A stretch of 64,000 nt of DNA from an uncultured Christensenella sp. (GTDB lineage Bacteria > Bacillota > Clostridia > Christensenellales > Borkfalkiaceae). Shown here piece after piece: positions 45,277-55,140 of the stretch. A program made the translations under genes and the position numbers. Below the pieces are notes generated by a model. The model had not been told where the DNA came from. It saw only the letters and a program-made list of their open reading frames with translations, and ran no database searches. Within the stretch, counting starts at the first letter, position 1. The number at the start of each line of letters is the position of its first letter. Where the stretch lies: NCBI GenBank assembly GCA_910585685.1, contig CAJUEO010000006.1, positions 37,566 through 101,565 on the forward strand. The letters are read 5' to 3'.

Positions 45277-46332
45277 GTGAAAGAAATTATTTTAAAAACT
45301 CCTACGTCCGAAAGTAAGGTATATTGCGGCACCAACGCGTTTCAATGCTATATATCCGAGTATAAAAACAAGCAAATTTTTCTTGTTACCGATACCAACG
45401 TGTATGCGCTTTACAGTAAATTGATTGACGATACTTTCGGTAGCAATTGTCCCAAGTGCGTCTTTGAAGCCGGTGAACAGAGTAAAAATCCTGAAACGCT
45501 GTTTAAAATATTGAACGCAATGCTTTCGTCCGGAATGCGCCGAAATTGCACTGTAATAGCCTTTGGCGGCGGCGTAGTTGGGGATATAGCCGGTCTTGCC
45601 GCGGCGCTGTATATGCGCGGCGTGCACCTCGTACAGATACCTACAACTATTTTGGCGCAGGTTGACAGTTCTGTTGGCGGTAAAACCGCAGTGGATATGT
45701 GCGGCGTAAAAAACGTAATCGGTACGTTTTATCAGCCGGAAACAGTAATTGCCGACCCGATGTTTTTTGCAACTTTGCCCGAGCGCGAAGTAAAGTGCGG
45801 TCTTGGAGAGATAATAAAATACGGCGCGCTTGACAGCAATATATATTTGAAATTAATTGAAAATATAGAAGGGCTAAAATGCGGAAGTTTTCTTTCCGAA
45901 ATAGTTTTTGACTGTATAAAACATAAGGCGCAGGTTGTCGAAGCTGACGAGCGCGACGAAAACGGCGTAAGAAAAACGCTCAATCTCGGGCACACAACGG
46001 GGCACGCGTTGGAGCTGTTTTACGGTGATAAATCCCACGGTGAATATGTTTTGATAGGTATGTATTGCGAACTGCAATTGGCGCGAAAGTACGGCATATG
46101 TGGGGGGCAATATGCAAAAAACATTGAAATGCTCGTTTTGAAGGTTCTTGAAAAGTTACCGCAATTTGAAGATATACAAAGTGCGGCGGACGTCGCTTTG
46201 CACGACAAAAAAAACGACGACGACAACATAGTTTTGATTGTTCCCGAACGCGAGGGTAAATGTGCGGAACTTAAACTTCCGCTATTGGAATATAAAAAAT
46301 TTTTAAAGGATTGTTTTGATAACGCGAGGTAA
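45277..46332 (+). CDS. aroB: 3-Dehydroquinate synthase
   Basis: AroB makes 3-dehydroquinate from DAHP using NAD and a metal. The 351-residue protein starts at GTG, 3 nt after the aroC stop. NAD and metal motifs are FGGGVVGDIAGLAAALYMRG, IPTTILAQVDSSVGGKTAVD and LNLGHTTGHALE. It is co-oriented with aroC and aroE. Confidence 0.96.
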   Translation: MKEIILKTPTSESKVYCGTNAFQCYISEYKNKQIFLVTDTNVYALYSKLIDDTFGSNCPKCVFEAGEQSKNPETLFKILNAMLSSGMRRNCTVIAFGGGVVGDIAGLAAALYMRGVHLVQIPTTILAQVDSSVGGKTAVDMCGVKNVIGTFYQPETVIADPMFFATLPEREVKCGLGEIIKYGALDSNIYLKLIENIEGLKCGSFLSEIVFDCIKHKAQVVEADERDENGVRKTLNLGHTTGHALELFYGDKSHGEYVLIGMYCELQLARKYGICGGQYAKNIEMLVLKVLEKLPQFEDIQSAADVALHDKKNDDDNIVLIVPEREGKCAELKLPLLEYKKFLKDCFDNAR

Positions 46333-46334
46333 CA

Positions 46335-47171
46335 ATGATTGATTTAAAACTTGCCGTAGTCGGCAAAGACGTTTCGAAGTCGGTAAGTCCGCGTATGCAC
46401 GCATTTATCGCGAAAAAGCTCGGTAAAAAAATAATTTATGACAAAGTTTCAATTTGCGAACAGGAATTTGAAGAAAGCGTCGGTAAATTAATTTCCGAGT
46501 ACGACGGATTAAACGTAACAATTCCTTACAAACTTTCAATCATTCCTCATCTTGAAAAAGTCGAGGGTGACGCGCAGGTGTTCGGCGCGGTAAATACGGT
46601 AAACTGTAAGGCGCTTTCGGGAAACAATACCGACGGGTTGGGCTTTATGTTGATGCTTAAAAACGGCGGCGTCGAGGTGGAAGGCAAAACGTTTTTGCTT
46701 CTCGGCGGCGGCGGTGCCGGAAGAAGTTGCGCCAAAAAACTTGCGGACGGCGGCGCAAAAGTTTTCGTCTACGATAAAAATTACGACAATGCCATAAATA
46801 TTCAAAACGAATTTTCGGGAGTTACCGCGCTTGACGCTTTGACGGCACAACCCTATTATGCAATTATAAACGCAACCGGCGTGGGTATGCACAATACCGT
46901 GGGAATATCTCCCGTGGCGGAAGACATTTTTTCCCAAACGGAAGTTGCGATAGATTTGATTTATAATCCGCCCAAAAGTCAATTTTTGTGCAACGCCGAA
47001 AAGCTTGGCAAAAAAATAATAAACGGCAAGGCAATGTTGTTTTATCAGGCATACTTTGCCGAGTGTATTTTCTTTGATATTCAGCCCGACCAAGCTCAGG
47101 CGGAACAGTTTTTTAAAGAGTATGACGGAAAAGTCAGAATAGGCGTTTTAAAGCGTACCGACAAAATTTAA
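46335..47171 (+). CDS. aroE: Shikimate dehydrogenase
   Basis: AroE reduces dehydroshikimate to shikimate with NADPH. The 278-residue protein shows the substrate motif VSKSVSPRMHAF, LNVTIPYK (catalytic lysine), GAVNTV, NTDGLGF, the nucleotide loop LLGGGGAGRSCAKKL and INATGVGM. It is packed 2 nt after aroB. Confidence 0.95.
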   Translation: MIDLKLAVVGKDVSKSVSPRMHAFIAKKLGKKIIYDKVSICEQEFEESVGKLISEYDGLNVTIPYKLSIIPHLEKVEGDAQVFGAVNTVNCKALSGNNTDGLGFMLMLKNGGVEVEGKTFLLLGGGGAGRSCAKKLADGGAKVFVYDKNYDNAINIQNEFSGVTALDALTAQPYYAIINATGVGMHNTVGISPVAEDIFSQTEVAIDLIYNPPKSQFLCNAEKLGKKIINGKAMLFYQAYFAECIFFDIQPDQAQAEQFFKEYDGKVRIGVLKRTDKI

Positions 47172-47186
47172 ACGAAGGTAGTAAAT

Positions 47187-47597
47187 ATGAAATTGTTATT
47201 TATCAACGGCGTAAACTTAAACCTCACAGGCAAGCGCGAAACAGGCGTCTACGGCAGTAAAACTTTGGAAGAGATAAACAAAGCTATAGCCGCGCATTTT
47301 GCTGACGACGAATGCGAGTTTTATCAAAGTAATTGCGAGGGAGATATCTGTACAAAACTTCAAAGCGCCGTATGTGACGGTATAATTTTAAACGCAGGTG
47401 CGTTCACTCATTACAGTTACGCCATACGCGACGCAATAGCCGCGATAAAAATTCCCGTCGTCGAGGTGCATATGTCCAACGTGCACGCGCGTGAAGAGTT
47501 TCGGCATAAATCCGTTTTGTCGGAGGTCTGCAGGGGAGTTATACTCGGGTTTGGAGAAAACAGCTATATCTTAGCCGGTGAAAGCTTTAAATTATGA
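47187..47597 (+). CDS. aroQ: Type II 3-dehydroquinate dehydratase
   Basis: AroQ dehydrates 3-dehydroquinate. The 136-residue protein is normal for the type II family: FINGVNLNLTGKRE, catalytic tyrosine in GVYG, QSNCEGDI, LNAGAFTHYSYAIRDA and VEVHMSNVHAREEFRH. It overlaps aroK by four bases. Confidence 0.96.
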   Translation: MKLLFINGVNLNLTGKRETGVYGSKTLEEINKAIAAHFADDECEFYQSNCEGDICTKLQSAVCDGIILNAGAFTHYSYAIRDAIAAIKIPVVEVHMSNVHAREEFRHKSVLSEVCRGVILGFGENSYILAGESFKL

Positions 47598-48091
47598 ACA
47601 TAGTTCTCATAGGTATGCCGGGTAGCGGCAAAACCACGGTTTCGCGCATTTTGGGCAAACTTTTAAACGTGCCTGTATATGACACGGACGAGCTTGTCGA
47701 AAAAGAACACGGCAAAATTTCTGATATATTTCAAACTTACGGGGAAGAGTATTTCAGAAATCTTGAAACCCAAGCCGTAAAAAAAGTTGCAAGCATGCAA
47801 AAAGTTGTAATTTCAACGGGCGGCGGCTGTATTTTGAAAAACGAAAATGTAAGTCTTTTCAAATCGGGCGGTAAAATCGTCTATCTTCGTACGGACATTC
47901 AAACGCTTATCTGCCGCGTCGAAGGTGATACGTTGCGCCCTCTTTTAAAAGGGAAAACGGCGGAACGGCTTGAAAAGCTTTATAAAGATAGGGCAAATTT
48001 ATACCAAAGTGCGGCGGATATTTGCGTCGATACGGATAATATTAGCGCCGCACAAGTCGCGCAAAAAATATTTGAAACTTTAAAATTTTGA
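47594..48091 (+). CDS. aroK: Shikimate kinase
   Basis: AroK phosphorylates shikimate. Its 165 residues include the P-loop GMPGSGKTTVSRIL, DTDELVEKEHG, the F-R-x2-E segment YFRNLETQAV and the STGGGCIL loop. EPSP synthase (aroA), the missing step between this and aroC, is not in the window. Confidence 0.95.
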   Translation: MNIVLIGMPGSGKTTVSRILGKLLNVPVYDTDELVEKEHGKISDIFQTYGEEYFRNLETQAVKKVASMQKVVISTGGGCILKNENVSLFKSGGKIVYLRTDIQTLICRVEGDTLRPLLKGKTAERLEKLYKDRANLYQSAADICVDTDNISAAQVAQKIFETLKF

Positions 48092-48106
48092 TTTGGAGCA
48101 GAGTAT

Positions 48107-48832
48107 ATGAAAACTGCGCTTATTACCGGCGGTACAAGGGGCATAGGCAAAGCTATCGCACTTTCATTTTTACAGCGCGGATATGAGGTTGTTTTAAACT
48201 ATAACGAAAATCAACAGGCGGCGCTTGCCACGCAGGAAGAGTTTAATATGCTCGGTTTCTGCCCGATACTTCTACGCGCGGACGTATCCGACGAAGAACA
48301 AGTAAAGAATATGTTCAACGAGTTTTTTTCTATTTACGACAGATTGGACGTACTTGTAAACAACGCCGGCATTTCAGTTGTTAAAGTCATTCAGGACACT
48401 ACTCTTTCCGATTGGAACAAAATTTTCGACGTCAACGTAAAGGGTGCGTTTCTTTGCAGTAAACAAGTTGTAAACAAAATGATTTTTTCGGGCGGCGGTT
48501 CGATTATAAACATAGCTTCAATATGGGGGGAAGTCGGTGCAAGTTGCGAGGTGGCATATTCCGCCTCTAAAGGCGCGCTTATCGCTTTTACAAAGGCGCT
48601 TGCTAAAGAGCTTGCGCCCTCGCTTGTAAGGGTCAACTGCATTTCCCCCGGCGTAATAGCAACGGATATGAACTCGCATCTTTCGGGTGAGGAAATGGAA
48701 GAGCTTATTTCCGCTATACCTATGGGCAGGGTGGGTTTACCGTCTGACGTAGGGGAAGCGTGCGCCTATCTTGCGGAAAGCGAGTATATAACTGGGGAAA
48801 TACTTTCGGTCGGCGGCGGTTTCGGAAAATAA
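48107..48832 (+). CDS. Short-chain dehydrogenase, FabG-like
   Basis: A 241-residue SDR with nucleotide motif TGGTRGIGKAI, NNAGIS and a catalytic Ser-Tyr-Lys set (ASIWGEVGAS ... YSASKG), closest in look to FabG (3-oxoacyl-ACP reductase). No other fatty-acid synthesis gene is nearby, so the substrate is uncertain. It ends the aro operon and is followed by a weak hairpin (48833-48851). Confidence 0.85.
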   Translation: MKTALITGGTRGIGKAIALSFLQRGYEVVLNYNENQQAALATQEEFNMLGFCPILLRADVSDEEQVKNMFNEFFSIYDRLDVLVNNAGISVVKVIQDTTLSDWNKIFDVNVKGAFLCSKQVVNKMIFSGGGSIINIASIWGEVGASCEVAYSASKGALIAFTKALAKELAPSLVRVNCISPGVIATDMNSHLSGEEMEELISAIPMGRVGLPSDVGEACAYLAESEYITGEILSVGGGFGK

Positions 48833-48911
48833 CCGCAAAAAATATTTGCGGCAAAATTAAGCAAAAAAAAGTCATATTCGAAATTTTTTCGTATTTAGAT
48901 AACGGAGAAAT

Positions 48912-49934
48912 ATGATGCAATCTTTAAAAGAACGGACTTTTGCCATTGAGCGCGAGTTTTTATCTGCCTACGCCTGCAAATCACAAAATACTTTGGGGCG
49001 TGAAAGAGAGGAAGAGCCTTGCGCGATGCGTACCGAATTTCAGCGCGACAGGGATAGAATAATCTATTGCAAGGCCTTTATGCGTCTTAAAAACAAGACG
49101 CAGGTCTTTTTTTCACCCGAGGGCGACCATTACATAACAAGGCTTACGCACACGCTCGACGTTTCTCAAATTGCGCGCAGCATAGCGCGTACGCTTTCTC
49201 TCAACGAAGATTTGGCAGAGGCAATTGCGCTCGGGCACGATTTGGGGCACACGCCCTTCGGGCACAGCGGTGAAAGAATATTGGACAAGCTTGCACCAAA
49301 CGGCTTTAAACACAATGTACAGTCTGTGCGCGTTGTCGAAGTTCTCGAAAAGGACGGTATGGGTTTAAACTTGACGGTCGAAGTGCGCGACGGAATTTTG
49401 AACCACCCCAAGAGCGGTTCTCCCAAGACTCTCGAAGGCAAATGCGTTTCGTTTGCCGACAGAATAGCTTACATAAATCACGACCTCGAAGACGCGATAA
49501 GGGCTGGAATTTTGACGTCGGACGACGTTCCTAAGGACATAACCGATATCCTCGGCAAAAGCTCTAAAGAGCGCATTAACACCGCAATATCCTCGATTTA
49601 CGCTCAATCCCACGGCAAAAATTTTGTGGAAATGGACCCCGTCGTAGAAAAAGCGAGCGAACAACTTAGAAAGTTTATGTTCGATAAGGTTTACTTTTCC
49701 GACTCGGCTAAGGGTGAAGAGCAAAAGGCTGAGCGTATGCTTACGGCAATGTATTCATATTTTATAGACAATTGCGAAAAATTGCCGCAAAGCTTTATAA
49801 ATTTAATTGAAAAATACGGCAAAGAGCAGGTTGTGTGCGACTATCTTTCATCGATGACGGACAGATACGCCGTGTACACTTTCAATAAAATTTTTGTACC
49901 GCGCGGCTGGACATTTATAGACGAAACAAATTGA
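48912..49934 (+). CDS. dgt: dGTPase-like HD phosphohydrolase
   Basis: A 340-residue HD-domain deoxynucleotide triphosphohydrolase-like protein. The pattern is FQRDRDRIIYCKAFMRLKNKTQV, RLTHTLDVSQIARSIA (metal histidine) and GHDLGHTPFGHSGE (HD plus H). In Bacillota this gene sits directly before dnaG, as here (1 nt gap). Confidence 0.93.
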   Translation: MMQSLKERTFAIEREFLSAYACKSQNTLGREREEEPCAMRTEFQRDRDRIIYCKAFMRLKNKTQVFFSPEGDHYITRLTHTLDVSQIARSIARTLSLNEDLAEAIALGHDLGHTPFGHSGERILDKLAPNGFKHNVQSVRVVEVLEKDGMGLNLTVEVRDGILNHPKSGSPKTLEGKCVSFADRIAYINHDLEDAIRAGILTSDDVPKDITDILGKSSKERINTAISSIYAQSHGKNFVEMDPVVEKASEQLRKFMFDKVYFSDSAKGEEQKAERMLTAMYSYFIDNCEKLPQSFINLIEKYGKEQVVCDYLSSMTDRYAVYTFNKIFVPRGWTFIDETN

Positions 49935-49935
49935 T

Positions 49936-51726
49936 ATGGCAAACGAATTAAGGGAGTTTTTGTCAACTCTTAAAGAAAAGCTTAATATAATAGACGTTGC
50001 AGGCAGTTATCTCACTTTGGACAGGCGCGGCGGAACATATTGGGCTTGTTGCCCGTTCCACCACGAAAAAACCCCTTCGTTTGCGCTCAATGAAAGCGAC
50101 CAATATTACCATTGTTTCGGGTGCGGTGAATCGGGTGACGTAGTAAAGCTCGTTCAAAATATGGAAAACGTCGAGTTTATGGACGCGGTAAAAATTCTTG
50201 CCGAACGCGCCAATTTGCCGATGCCGAAAACAAACTTCGACAATCAACAGACAATCGAGGCAAAGAGAAAAAAAGACGCCGTATTAAAGATACTCAACGA
50301 AACGGCGCACTTCTATCTGAATACTTTAAACTCGGGCAAAGCCGATAAATTTATCGATTACATATTGCTTCGCAAAATACCTTCCAATATGGTGCGAAAG
50401 TTTGGTTTGGGCGCAAGCCTGAATTTTACCGACCTGCCGCACTATCTGTTAGACAAGGGCTTTTCCAAATCAGATATGCTGGAAAGCGGCGTTGTAAGCG
50501 AAGCCAACGGCAGACTGATAGATACGCAAGCCGACAGGCTTATCTTCCCCATAATAAACGCAATGGACGAAGTTATAGCATTCGGCGGCAGAAAAGTTGA
50601 AAAAGTCGATTTCGGAAAGTATAAAAACACGCGCGACACCATAGTTTTTAACAAAAGTAAGTCACTTTACAATATAAACCTTTTAAAAAAGCTCAAAAAA
50701 GAACAAACTATAAGTAATGTAATTTTTGTAGAGGGCTATATGGACGCTCTGTCGCTGTATCAGGCAGGGTTTACAAACGTAGTTGCAAGTATGGGTACGT
50801 CACTTACGCAGGACCAGGCTCGGCTCATTAAGCGATACACCGACAATATTTTAAGCAGCTACGACGGAGACGGCGCAGGGCAGAAGGCAAATTTACGAGG
50901 ACTCGATATCTTTAAAAATAACGGGCTGAACGTCAAAGTTGTGCTTCTTCCCGACGGGCTTGACCCCGACGACGTAATTAAGCAGATGGGAGCAGAAGAA
51001 TATCGCAAAAGGTGCGAGAACGCAGTTCCGCTCATAGACTATAAGCTTCGGGTAGCGCAATCGGGCTTTGACTTAGATAAACCCGACGATAAGCGCAAAT
51101 ACGTTTCCGAGGCAATAAAAATAATAAAGACTGCCGACAGTGCGGCAGAGCAAGAAGATTTGTTAAAACAGTTAAGAAGTATTTCGGGTATTACTTTCGA
51201 GGCGTTGAAGCGCGATTTAAATACTCAACCCGAAACACAGCCTCAAAAGCCGATTACGGTTGAACGCAAGGACAATTCCACTATGTACGACAAGGCGTCG
51301 AGGTTTGTAATAGCTTCATACCTTTTCGGTGCAAGATATACCGTTGACGAGGATTTAAGCGAAATAAAATTTTTAAACGGCGTACACAGGATTATTGCAA
51401 AATATATCATTACTCAAAAAACGCTCGAAGAAAAGGTTCGTCCGGGGGAGCTGTTGGAGTTTTTTGAGGACGGCAGTCAAGAGTTTTCAGAGCTTTCGCG
51501 CGTTTTGGACTATTCGGAGGGAGAGCAACTTAAAGGTGAGGTTGCTGAAAAATACTTTTTCGACTGTTTAAAGACGTTGAGACTTGCAGAAATCAAATCC
51601 AGAATAACCGATGTAAAGGGCAGAATAGAGCTTGAAAGTGACGTGGAAATAAGGAAAAATCTTGCCGCGACATTGCAATCTTTAATTATTCAAGAGAAAA
51701 AAATCAAAAGCGGAGAGAGAAAATGA
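49936..51726 (+). CDS. dnaG: DNA primase
   Basis: DnaG makes RNA primers. The 596-residue protein has the CHC2 zinc site ([23 protein letters not shown], residues about 38-66), the TOPRIM domain with [15 protein letters not shown] and [12 protein letters not shown], and a C-terminal helicase-binding region. It overlaps rpoD by four bases, as in the usual dnaG-rpoD unit. Confidence 0.97.
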   Translation: MANELREFLSTLKEKLNIIDVAGSYLTLDRRGGTYWACCPFHHEKTPSFALNESDQYYHCFGCGESGDVVKLVQNMENVEFMDAVKILAERANLPMPKTNFDNQQTIEAKRKKDAVLKILNETAHFYLNTLNSGKADKFIDYILLRKIPSNMVRKFGLGASLNFTDLPHYLLDKGFSKSDMLESGVVSEANGRLIDTQADRLIFPIINAMDEVIAFGGRKVEKVDFGKYKNTRDTIVFNKSKSLYNINLLKKLKKEQTISNVIFVEGYMDALSLYQAGFTNVVASMGTSLTQDQARLIKRYTDNILSSYDGDGAGQKANLRGLDIFKNNGLNVKVVLLPDGLDPDDVIKQMGAEEYRKRCENAVPLIDYKLRVAQSGFDLDKPDDKRKYVSEAIKIIKTADSAAEQEDLLKQLRSISGITFEALKRDLNTQPETQPQKPITVERKDNSTMYDKASRFVIASYLFGARYTVDEDLSEIKFLNGVHRIIAKYIITQKTLEEKVRPGELLEFFEDGSQEFSELSRVLDYSEGEQLKGEVAEKYFFDCLKTLRLAEIKSRITDVKGRIELESDVEIRKNLAATLQSLIIQEKKIKSGERK

Positions 51727-52784
51727 ATTTATCCGAGCAGAAACTTGCTGAAATTTTAAAACATATTATCGACACTTACGGCGCAAAAGGTTCTATTACT
51801 ACCAATACGCTCTGCGATATAATGGAAAAATACGAAACTACGCCGGCGCAGATTGATTTTGTATATAAGTCTATTGCCGAGGCAAGTATTCAGATTATAG
51901 ACGAGGCGGAGCGCGACAGGGAGCTTTATGAACAGGCTCTCTCCGACATAGGTCTTGACGACCCCGTCAAAATGTATCTGAAAGATATTGGCAGAGTTCC
52001 TCTTTTGTCGGGAGACGACGAAATAGAGCTTGCAAGAAGAATGCAGGAAGAGGGTGACGAAGAAGCTAAAAAGAAGCTGTCCGAAGCAAATTTGAGGCTT
52101 GTGGTATCAATTGCAAAGCGCTACGTCGGGCGCGGAATGTTGTTTCTCGATTTGATACAAGAGGGCAATTTGGGGCTTATGAAAGCCGTTGAAAAGTTCG
52201 ACTATCAAAAGGGCTTTAAATTTTCGACTTATGCAACTTGGTGGATAAGGCAGGCAATAACAAGAGCAATTGCCGATCAGGCTCGCACAATCCGTATCCC
52301 CGTGCATATGGTTGAAACAATAAACAAGCTTACCCGTGTTTCGCGTATTTTGTTGCAGAAGCTCGGCAGAGAACCGACGCCCGAAGAGATAGCAAGGGAA
52401 ATGGGAATTAGTGAAGAGCGCGTTTGCGAAATTCAGAAAATCGCGCAGGATCCCGTTTCGCTTGAAACGCCTATCGGTGAAGAAGAGGACAGTCACTTGG
52501 GTGACTTCATCGAGGACGTAACTACCGCAACTCCGTCGGACAGCGTTTCTACGACAATGCTTAAAGAAACCTTGCTTGGCGTGCTCAACAGCCTTACCCC
52601 TCGCGAGGAAAAGGTTTTGAGGCTTAGATACGGCGTGGACGACGGCAGACCGAGAACGCTTGAAGAGGTCGGCAGGGAGTTTAACGTTACGCGTGAAAGA
52701 ATAAGACAGATAGAGGCAAAGGCTTTGAGAAAGCTTCGTCATCCTTCGCGCAGTAAGCATTTAAAAGATTTCCTCGATACCTGA
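51723..52784 (+). CDS. rpoD: RNA polymerase primary sigma factor (sigma A)
   Basis: This housekeeping sigma factor has 353 residues. It includes region 1.2 ([16 protein letters not shown]), 2.1-2.4 ([19 protein letters not shown] ... [20 protein letters not shown]), 3 and 4.2 ([20 protein letters not shown]). The region 2.4 and 4.2 residues fit the TTGACA/TATAAT promoters seen throughout the window. Confidence 0.98.
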   Translation: MNLSEQKLAEILKHIIDTYGAKGSITTNTLCDIMEKYETTPAQIDFVYKSIAEASIQIIDEAERDRELYEQALSDIGLDDPVKMYLKDIGRVPLLSGDDEIELARRMQEEGDEEAKKKLSEANLRLVVSIAKRYVGRGMLFLDLIQEGNLGLMKAVEKFDYQKGFKFSTYATWWIRQAITRAIADQARTIRIPVHMVETINKLTRVSRILLQKLGREPTPEEIAREMGISEERVCEIQKIAQDPVSLETPIGEEEDSHLGDFIEDVTTATPSDSVSTTMLKETLLGVLNSLTPREEKVLRLRYGVDDGRPRTLEEVGREFNVTRERIRQIEAKALRKLRHPSRSKHLKDFLDT

Positions 52785-52785
52785 A

Positions 52786-53442
52786 ATGGACAGAATTAAA
52801 AAACTTTGCTCGTATCTCGACAAATGCGTAACGTTTGCCGACGTCGGTTGCGACCACGGCTATTGCACAAGCTATATGTTGAAAAATAACTTGTGTTCAA
52901 CTGCGCAAATATCGGATATAAGCGATAAATGCTTAAAAAAAGCCGAAACTCTGCTAAAAGAATATTGTCAAAGCGGTCGCGTTGTTTCGGTATGCTGTTC
53001 GGGGCTTGAAAAGATAGATGTCAATACCGATCAGGTTTTGATAGCCGGAATGGGCGGAGAAGAGATAGTAGCAATTTTAAAAAACGCTTTTATTCCCAAA
53101 AGCTTTGTGTTGCAGCCGATGAAAAACGTGCGCACCGTAAGGGAGTTTCTTTTGAAAAACGGCGCAGGCATAACCTGTGACGAAGTGTTTTTAAGCGGCG
53201 GAAAATTTTACTTTGTAATTAAAGGTAATTGTGACGGCAACGGACAAGCTTATTGCGATTTGCAGCTCGATTACGGCTTGAATTTACATAGCAAAGATAT
53301 GCAAAAATATCTTTTGTCAGAGTTGACAAAAAAACGCGGCTATCTTGACAGACCGCTATCCGAAAGTTCCCGAGAGGAAATTTTATTGCAAATTAAGAAA
53401 ATAGAAGGTATTTTGGACAGTGAAACTTTGCGAAATATTTGA
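52786..53442 (+). CDS. trmK: tRNA (adenine-22-N1)-methyltransferase TrmK
   Basis: A 218-residue SAM-dependent methyltransferase of the TrmK/COG2384 family, with FADVGCDHGYC (motif I) and IAGMGGEEIVAIL. It modifies A22 of tRNAs. It is located between rpoD and the Nif3-like gene, the usual Bacillota order, and overlaps the next gene by 23 nt. Confidence 0.93.
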   Translation: MDRIKKLCSYLDKCVTFADVGCDHGYCTSYMLKNNLCSTAQISDISDKCLKKAETLLKEYCQSGRVVSVCCSGLEKIDVNTDQVLIAGMGGEEIVAILKNAFIPKSFVLQPMKNVRTVREFLLKNGAGITCDEVFLSGGKFYFVIKGNCDGNGQAYCDLQLDYGLNLHSKDMQKYLLSELTKKRGYLDRPLSESSREEILLQIKKIEGILDSETLRNI

Positions 53443-54211
53443 AATTTTACAGGGCGTAGCGCCCGTCGCTCTGTCGGACGAGTTCTGTAAAAAATTTAAA
53501 ATGTACGATAACAGCGGTATAATAATAGACTGCGGAGAGGATATAAACGGCGTACTTTTTACACTTGATTTGACAGTCGAGGCGGTGGAACGCGCAAAAA
53601 AAAGAGGATATAATTTGATTGTTACGCACCATCCTGCAATTTACGGCGGAATATCTCGCTTCGATACTGTTTATAATCCTCAGGCAAACGCGCTTTCGCG
53701 GTGTATGAAATACGCAATATCCGTAATTTCCATGCACCTCAATTTTGACGCCGCGCCCGAGGGAATAGACTATTGGCTTATGCGCGGACTTGGCGGCTTT
53801 GAAGGAAATTGCAAAATTGCCGCGCAAATCGAAAACGGCGGCTACGGCAGAGTCTACGACATTAAACCGCAAACGCTTGAAAGTTATGTACAACAAGTGT
53901 CGGAAGCTTTTAATACTTCGAAATTGATTGTCTACGGAGATAAAAATAAACAAGTTTCAAAAGTCGCGTCGTTCTGCGGCGCCGGCTGCGACGATTACAA
54001 TATGTCGTTTGCGGCGGATAACGGTGCGGACGTGTTTGTTTCTGCCGATATGAAGCATCACGAAATACTTGCGTTGACGCAAAGAGGCATGGCAGTCATT
54101 GTATTGACCCATTACGCTTCGGAAAATTACGGGTTAAATAAAATTTATCAAAAAATCAAAGATGAAATTAAAGTTAAATCGGAGTATTTGACCTTCGAAA
54201 ATTTACTTTAA
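53420..54211 (+). CDS. Nif3-like dinuclear metal-centre protein
   Basis: A 263-residue NIF3/YqfO family protein (GTP cyclohydrolase I type 2-like). The metal ligands are in LIVTHHPAIY, SMHLNFDAAPEG and DMKHHE near the C-terminus. The function is unsettled. It starts at GTG inside trmK; the long overlap means the exact start could be slightly later. Confidence 0.9.
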   Translation: MKLCEIFEILQGVAPVALSDEFCKKFKMYDNSGIIIDCGEDINGVLFTLDLTVEAVERAKKRGYNLIVTHHPAIYGGISRFDTVYNPQANALSRCMKYAISVISMHLNFDAAPEGIDYWLMRGLGGFEGNCKIAAQIENGGYGRVYDIKPQTLESYVQQVSEAFNTSKLIVYGDKNKQVSKVASFCGAGCDDYNMSFAADNGADVFVSADMKHHEILALTQRGMAVIVLTHYASENYGLNKIYQKIKDEIKVKSEYLTFENLL

Positions 54212-54226
54212 TTCAAGGAGAATAAT

Positions 54227-54928
54227 ATGTCACAGGTAGAGAAGCTTTTAAAGTACCAGTCAACTGACGAAAAGTTATTGAAAATCGAACGTGAAACGGC
54301 TAGTTCAGAGGAAAGAAAAAACTTTTTACAGGCTAAATCTTATCTCGACAACGCGCCCCAAAAGTTTGAAAATCTTGACGCTAAGGCGGCGGAAATGCGC
54401 GAACTTTTAGAAAAACTCGAAAAAAAATATGCCGAAATTGTTGAAACTTTAAGTGATTTTGACCACATCGACGAGCTCGTAGAGGGCGGCGCAGATATAA
54501 CTTTCTATAAAAAGAACGTTATGCAGATTACCGAAAAACTCAAATCTATCCGCGCCGAAATCAATACTTTGACCAAGACGATAAAAGAAGCTGACGAGGA
54601 CTATAAAGCGAGAAAAAGAAAATATATGCAGGTAAAAGAGCAGGCTTTGGAGTTACAGACAGCTTATAAAACGTTTAAGGCAAAAAAGCAGCAAGAGGCT
54701 ATCGAGGTTCAAAAGGAACTTGACGCTCTCGCAAAAGAAATTGATAAAGACGTAATGGAAAAATACAGGGAAAAGCGCAGCGAGCGTGTGTTCCCCATTC
54801 TGTGCGAAGTACAAGGCGGCAGATGTTCTAAATGCGGCAGCGAACTTTCGCTTGCCGGCAAGGAAAGAATATCTTCAAGCAAAGTAACCGAGTGCGAAAA
54901 TTGCCACAGAATATTGTACAATCCCTAA
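54227..54928 (+). CDS. Coiled-coil protein with C-terminal zinc ribbon
   Basis: A 233-residue protein, mostly long charged helices (about 1-185), then a C4 zinc ribbon with CSKCGSEL and CENCHRIL. It resembles the zinc-ribbon family that follows the Nif3-like gene in many bacteria. A nucleic-acid or chaperone role has been proposed, but I know no firm function. Confidence 0.88.
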   Translation: MSQVEKLLKYQSTDEKLLKIERETASSEERKNFLQAKSYLDNAPQKFENLDAKAAEMRELLEKLEKKYAEIVETLSDFDHIDELVEGGADITFYKKNVMQITEKLKSIRAEINTLTKTIKEADEDYKARKRKYMQVKEQALELQTAYKTFKAKKQQEAIEVQKELDALAKEIDKDVMEKYREKRSERVFPILCEVQGGRCSKCGSELSLAGKERISSSKVTECENCHRILYNP

Positions 54929-54964
54929 TTTTTGTGCAATTTGCATAAAAATGAGTTAAAAGTG

Positions 54965-55098
54965 TTGACAACTCACTTAAAAATGTGATATTCTTTAATT
55001 CCTCAATAAGAGGACGCTATATTGAACGGCGGTAAAGCTGAACAATCAATAGGGGAAAAGGTAGCCCGACGTATTAATTCGTCGGGCTTTTCTTTTTA
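54965..55098 (+). ncRNA. Candidate small RNA with own promoter and terminator
   Basis: TTGACA (54965-54970), an 18-nt spacer and TATTCT (54989-54994) form a promoter right after the zinc-ribbon gene. A transcript of about 95 nt would start near 55001 with a short CCTC/GAGG hairpin. It ends in a strong terminator: stem AGCCCGACG ... CGTCGGGCT (about 55062-55089) and a T-run. No ORF of note lies within. It does not match SRP RNA, tmRNA or RNase P RNA by eye. It may be a new sRNA or a family I do not recognise. Confidence 0.55.
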
Positions 55099-55104
55099 AA
55101 AAAT

Positions 55105-55135
55105 AAAAAAGCACGGCAACTGCCGTGCTTTTTTT
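55105..55135. terminator. Bidirectional terminator between sRNA and aspS
   Basis: Stem GCACGGC/GCCGTGC with an AACT loop and long A and T flanks. It lies just after the aspS stop on the minus strand. Confidence 0.9.
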
Positions 55136-55140
55136 CCATA

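Noticed and set aside
48833..48851. Terminator after the SDR gene
   Set aside because: The CCGCAAA/TTTGCGG stem lacks a following T-run, so it was not listed separately.
54965..55098. SRP RNA, tmRNA or RNase P RNA at this small RNA
   Set aside because: Too short for RNase P or tmRNA, and lacks the conserved SRP tetraloop core.
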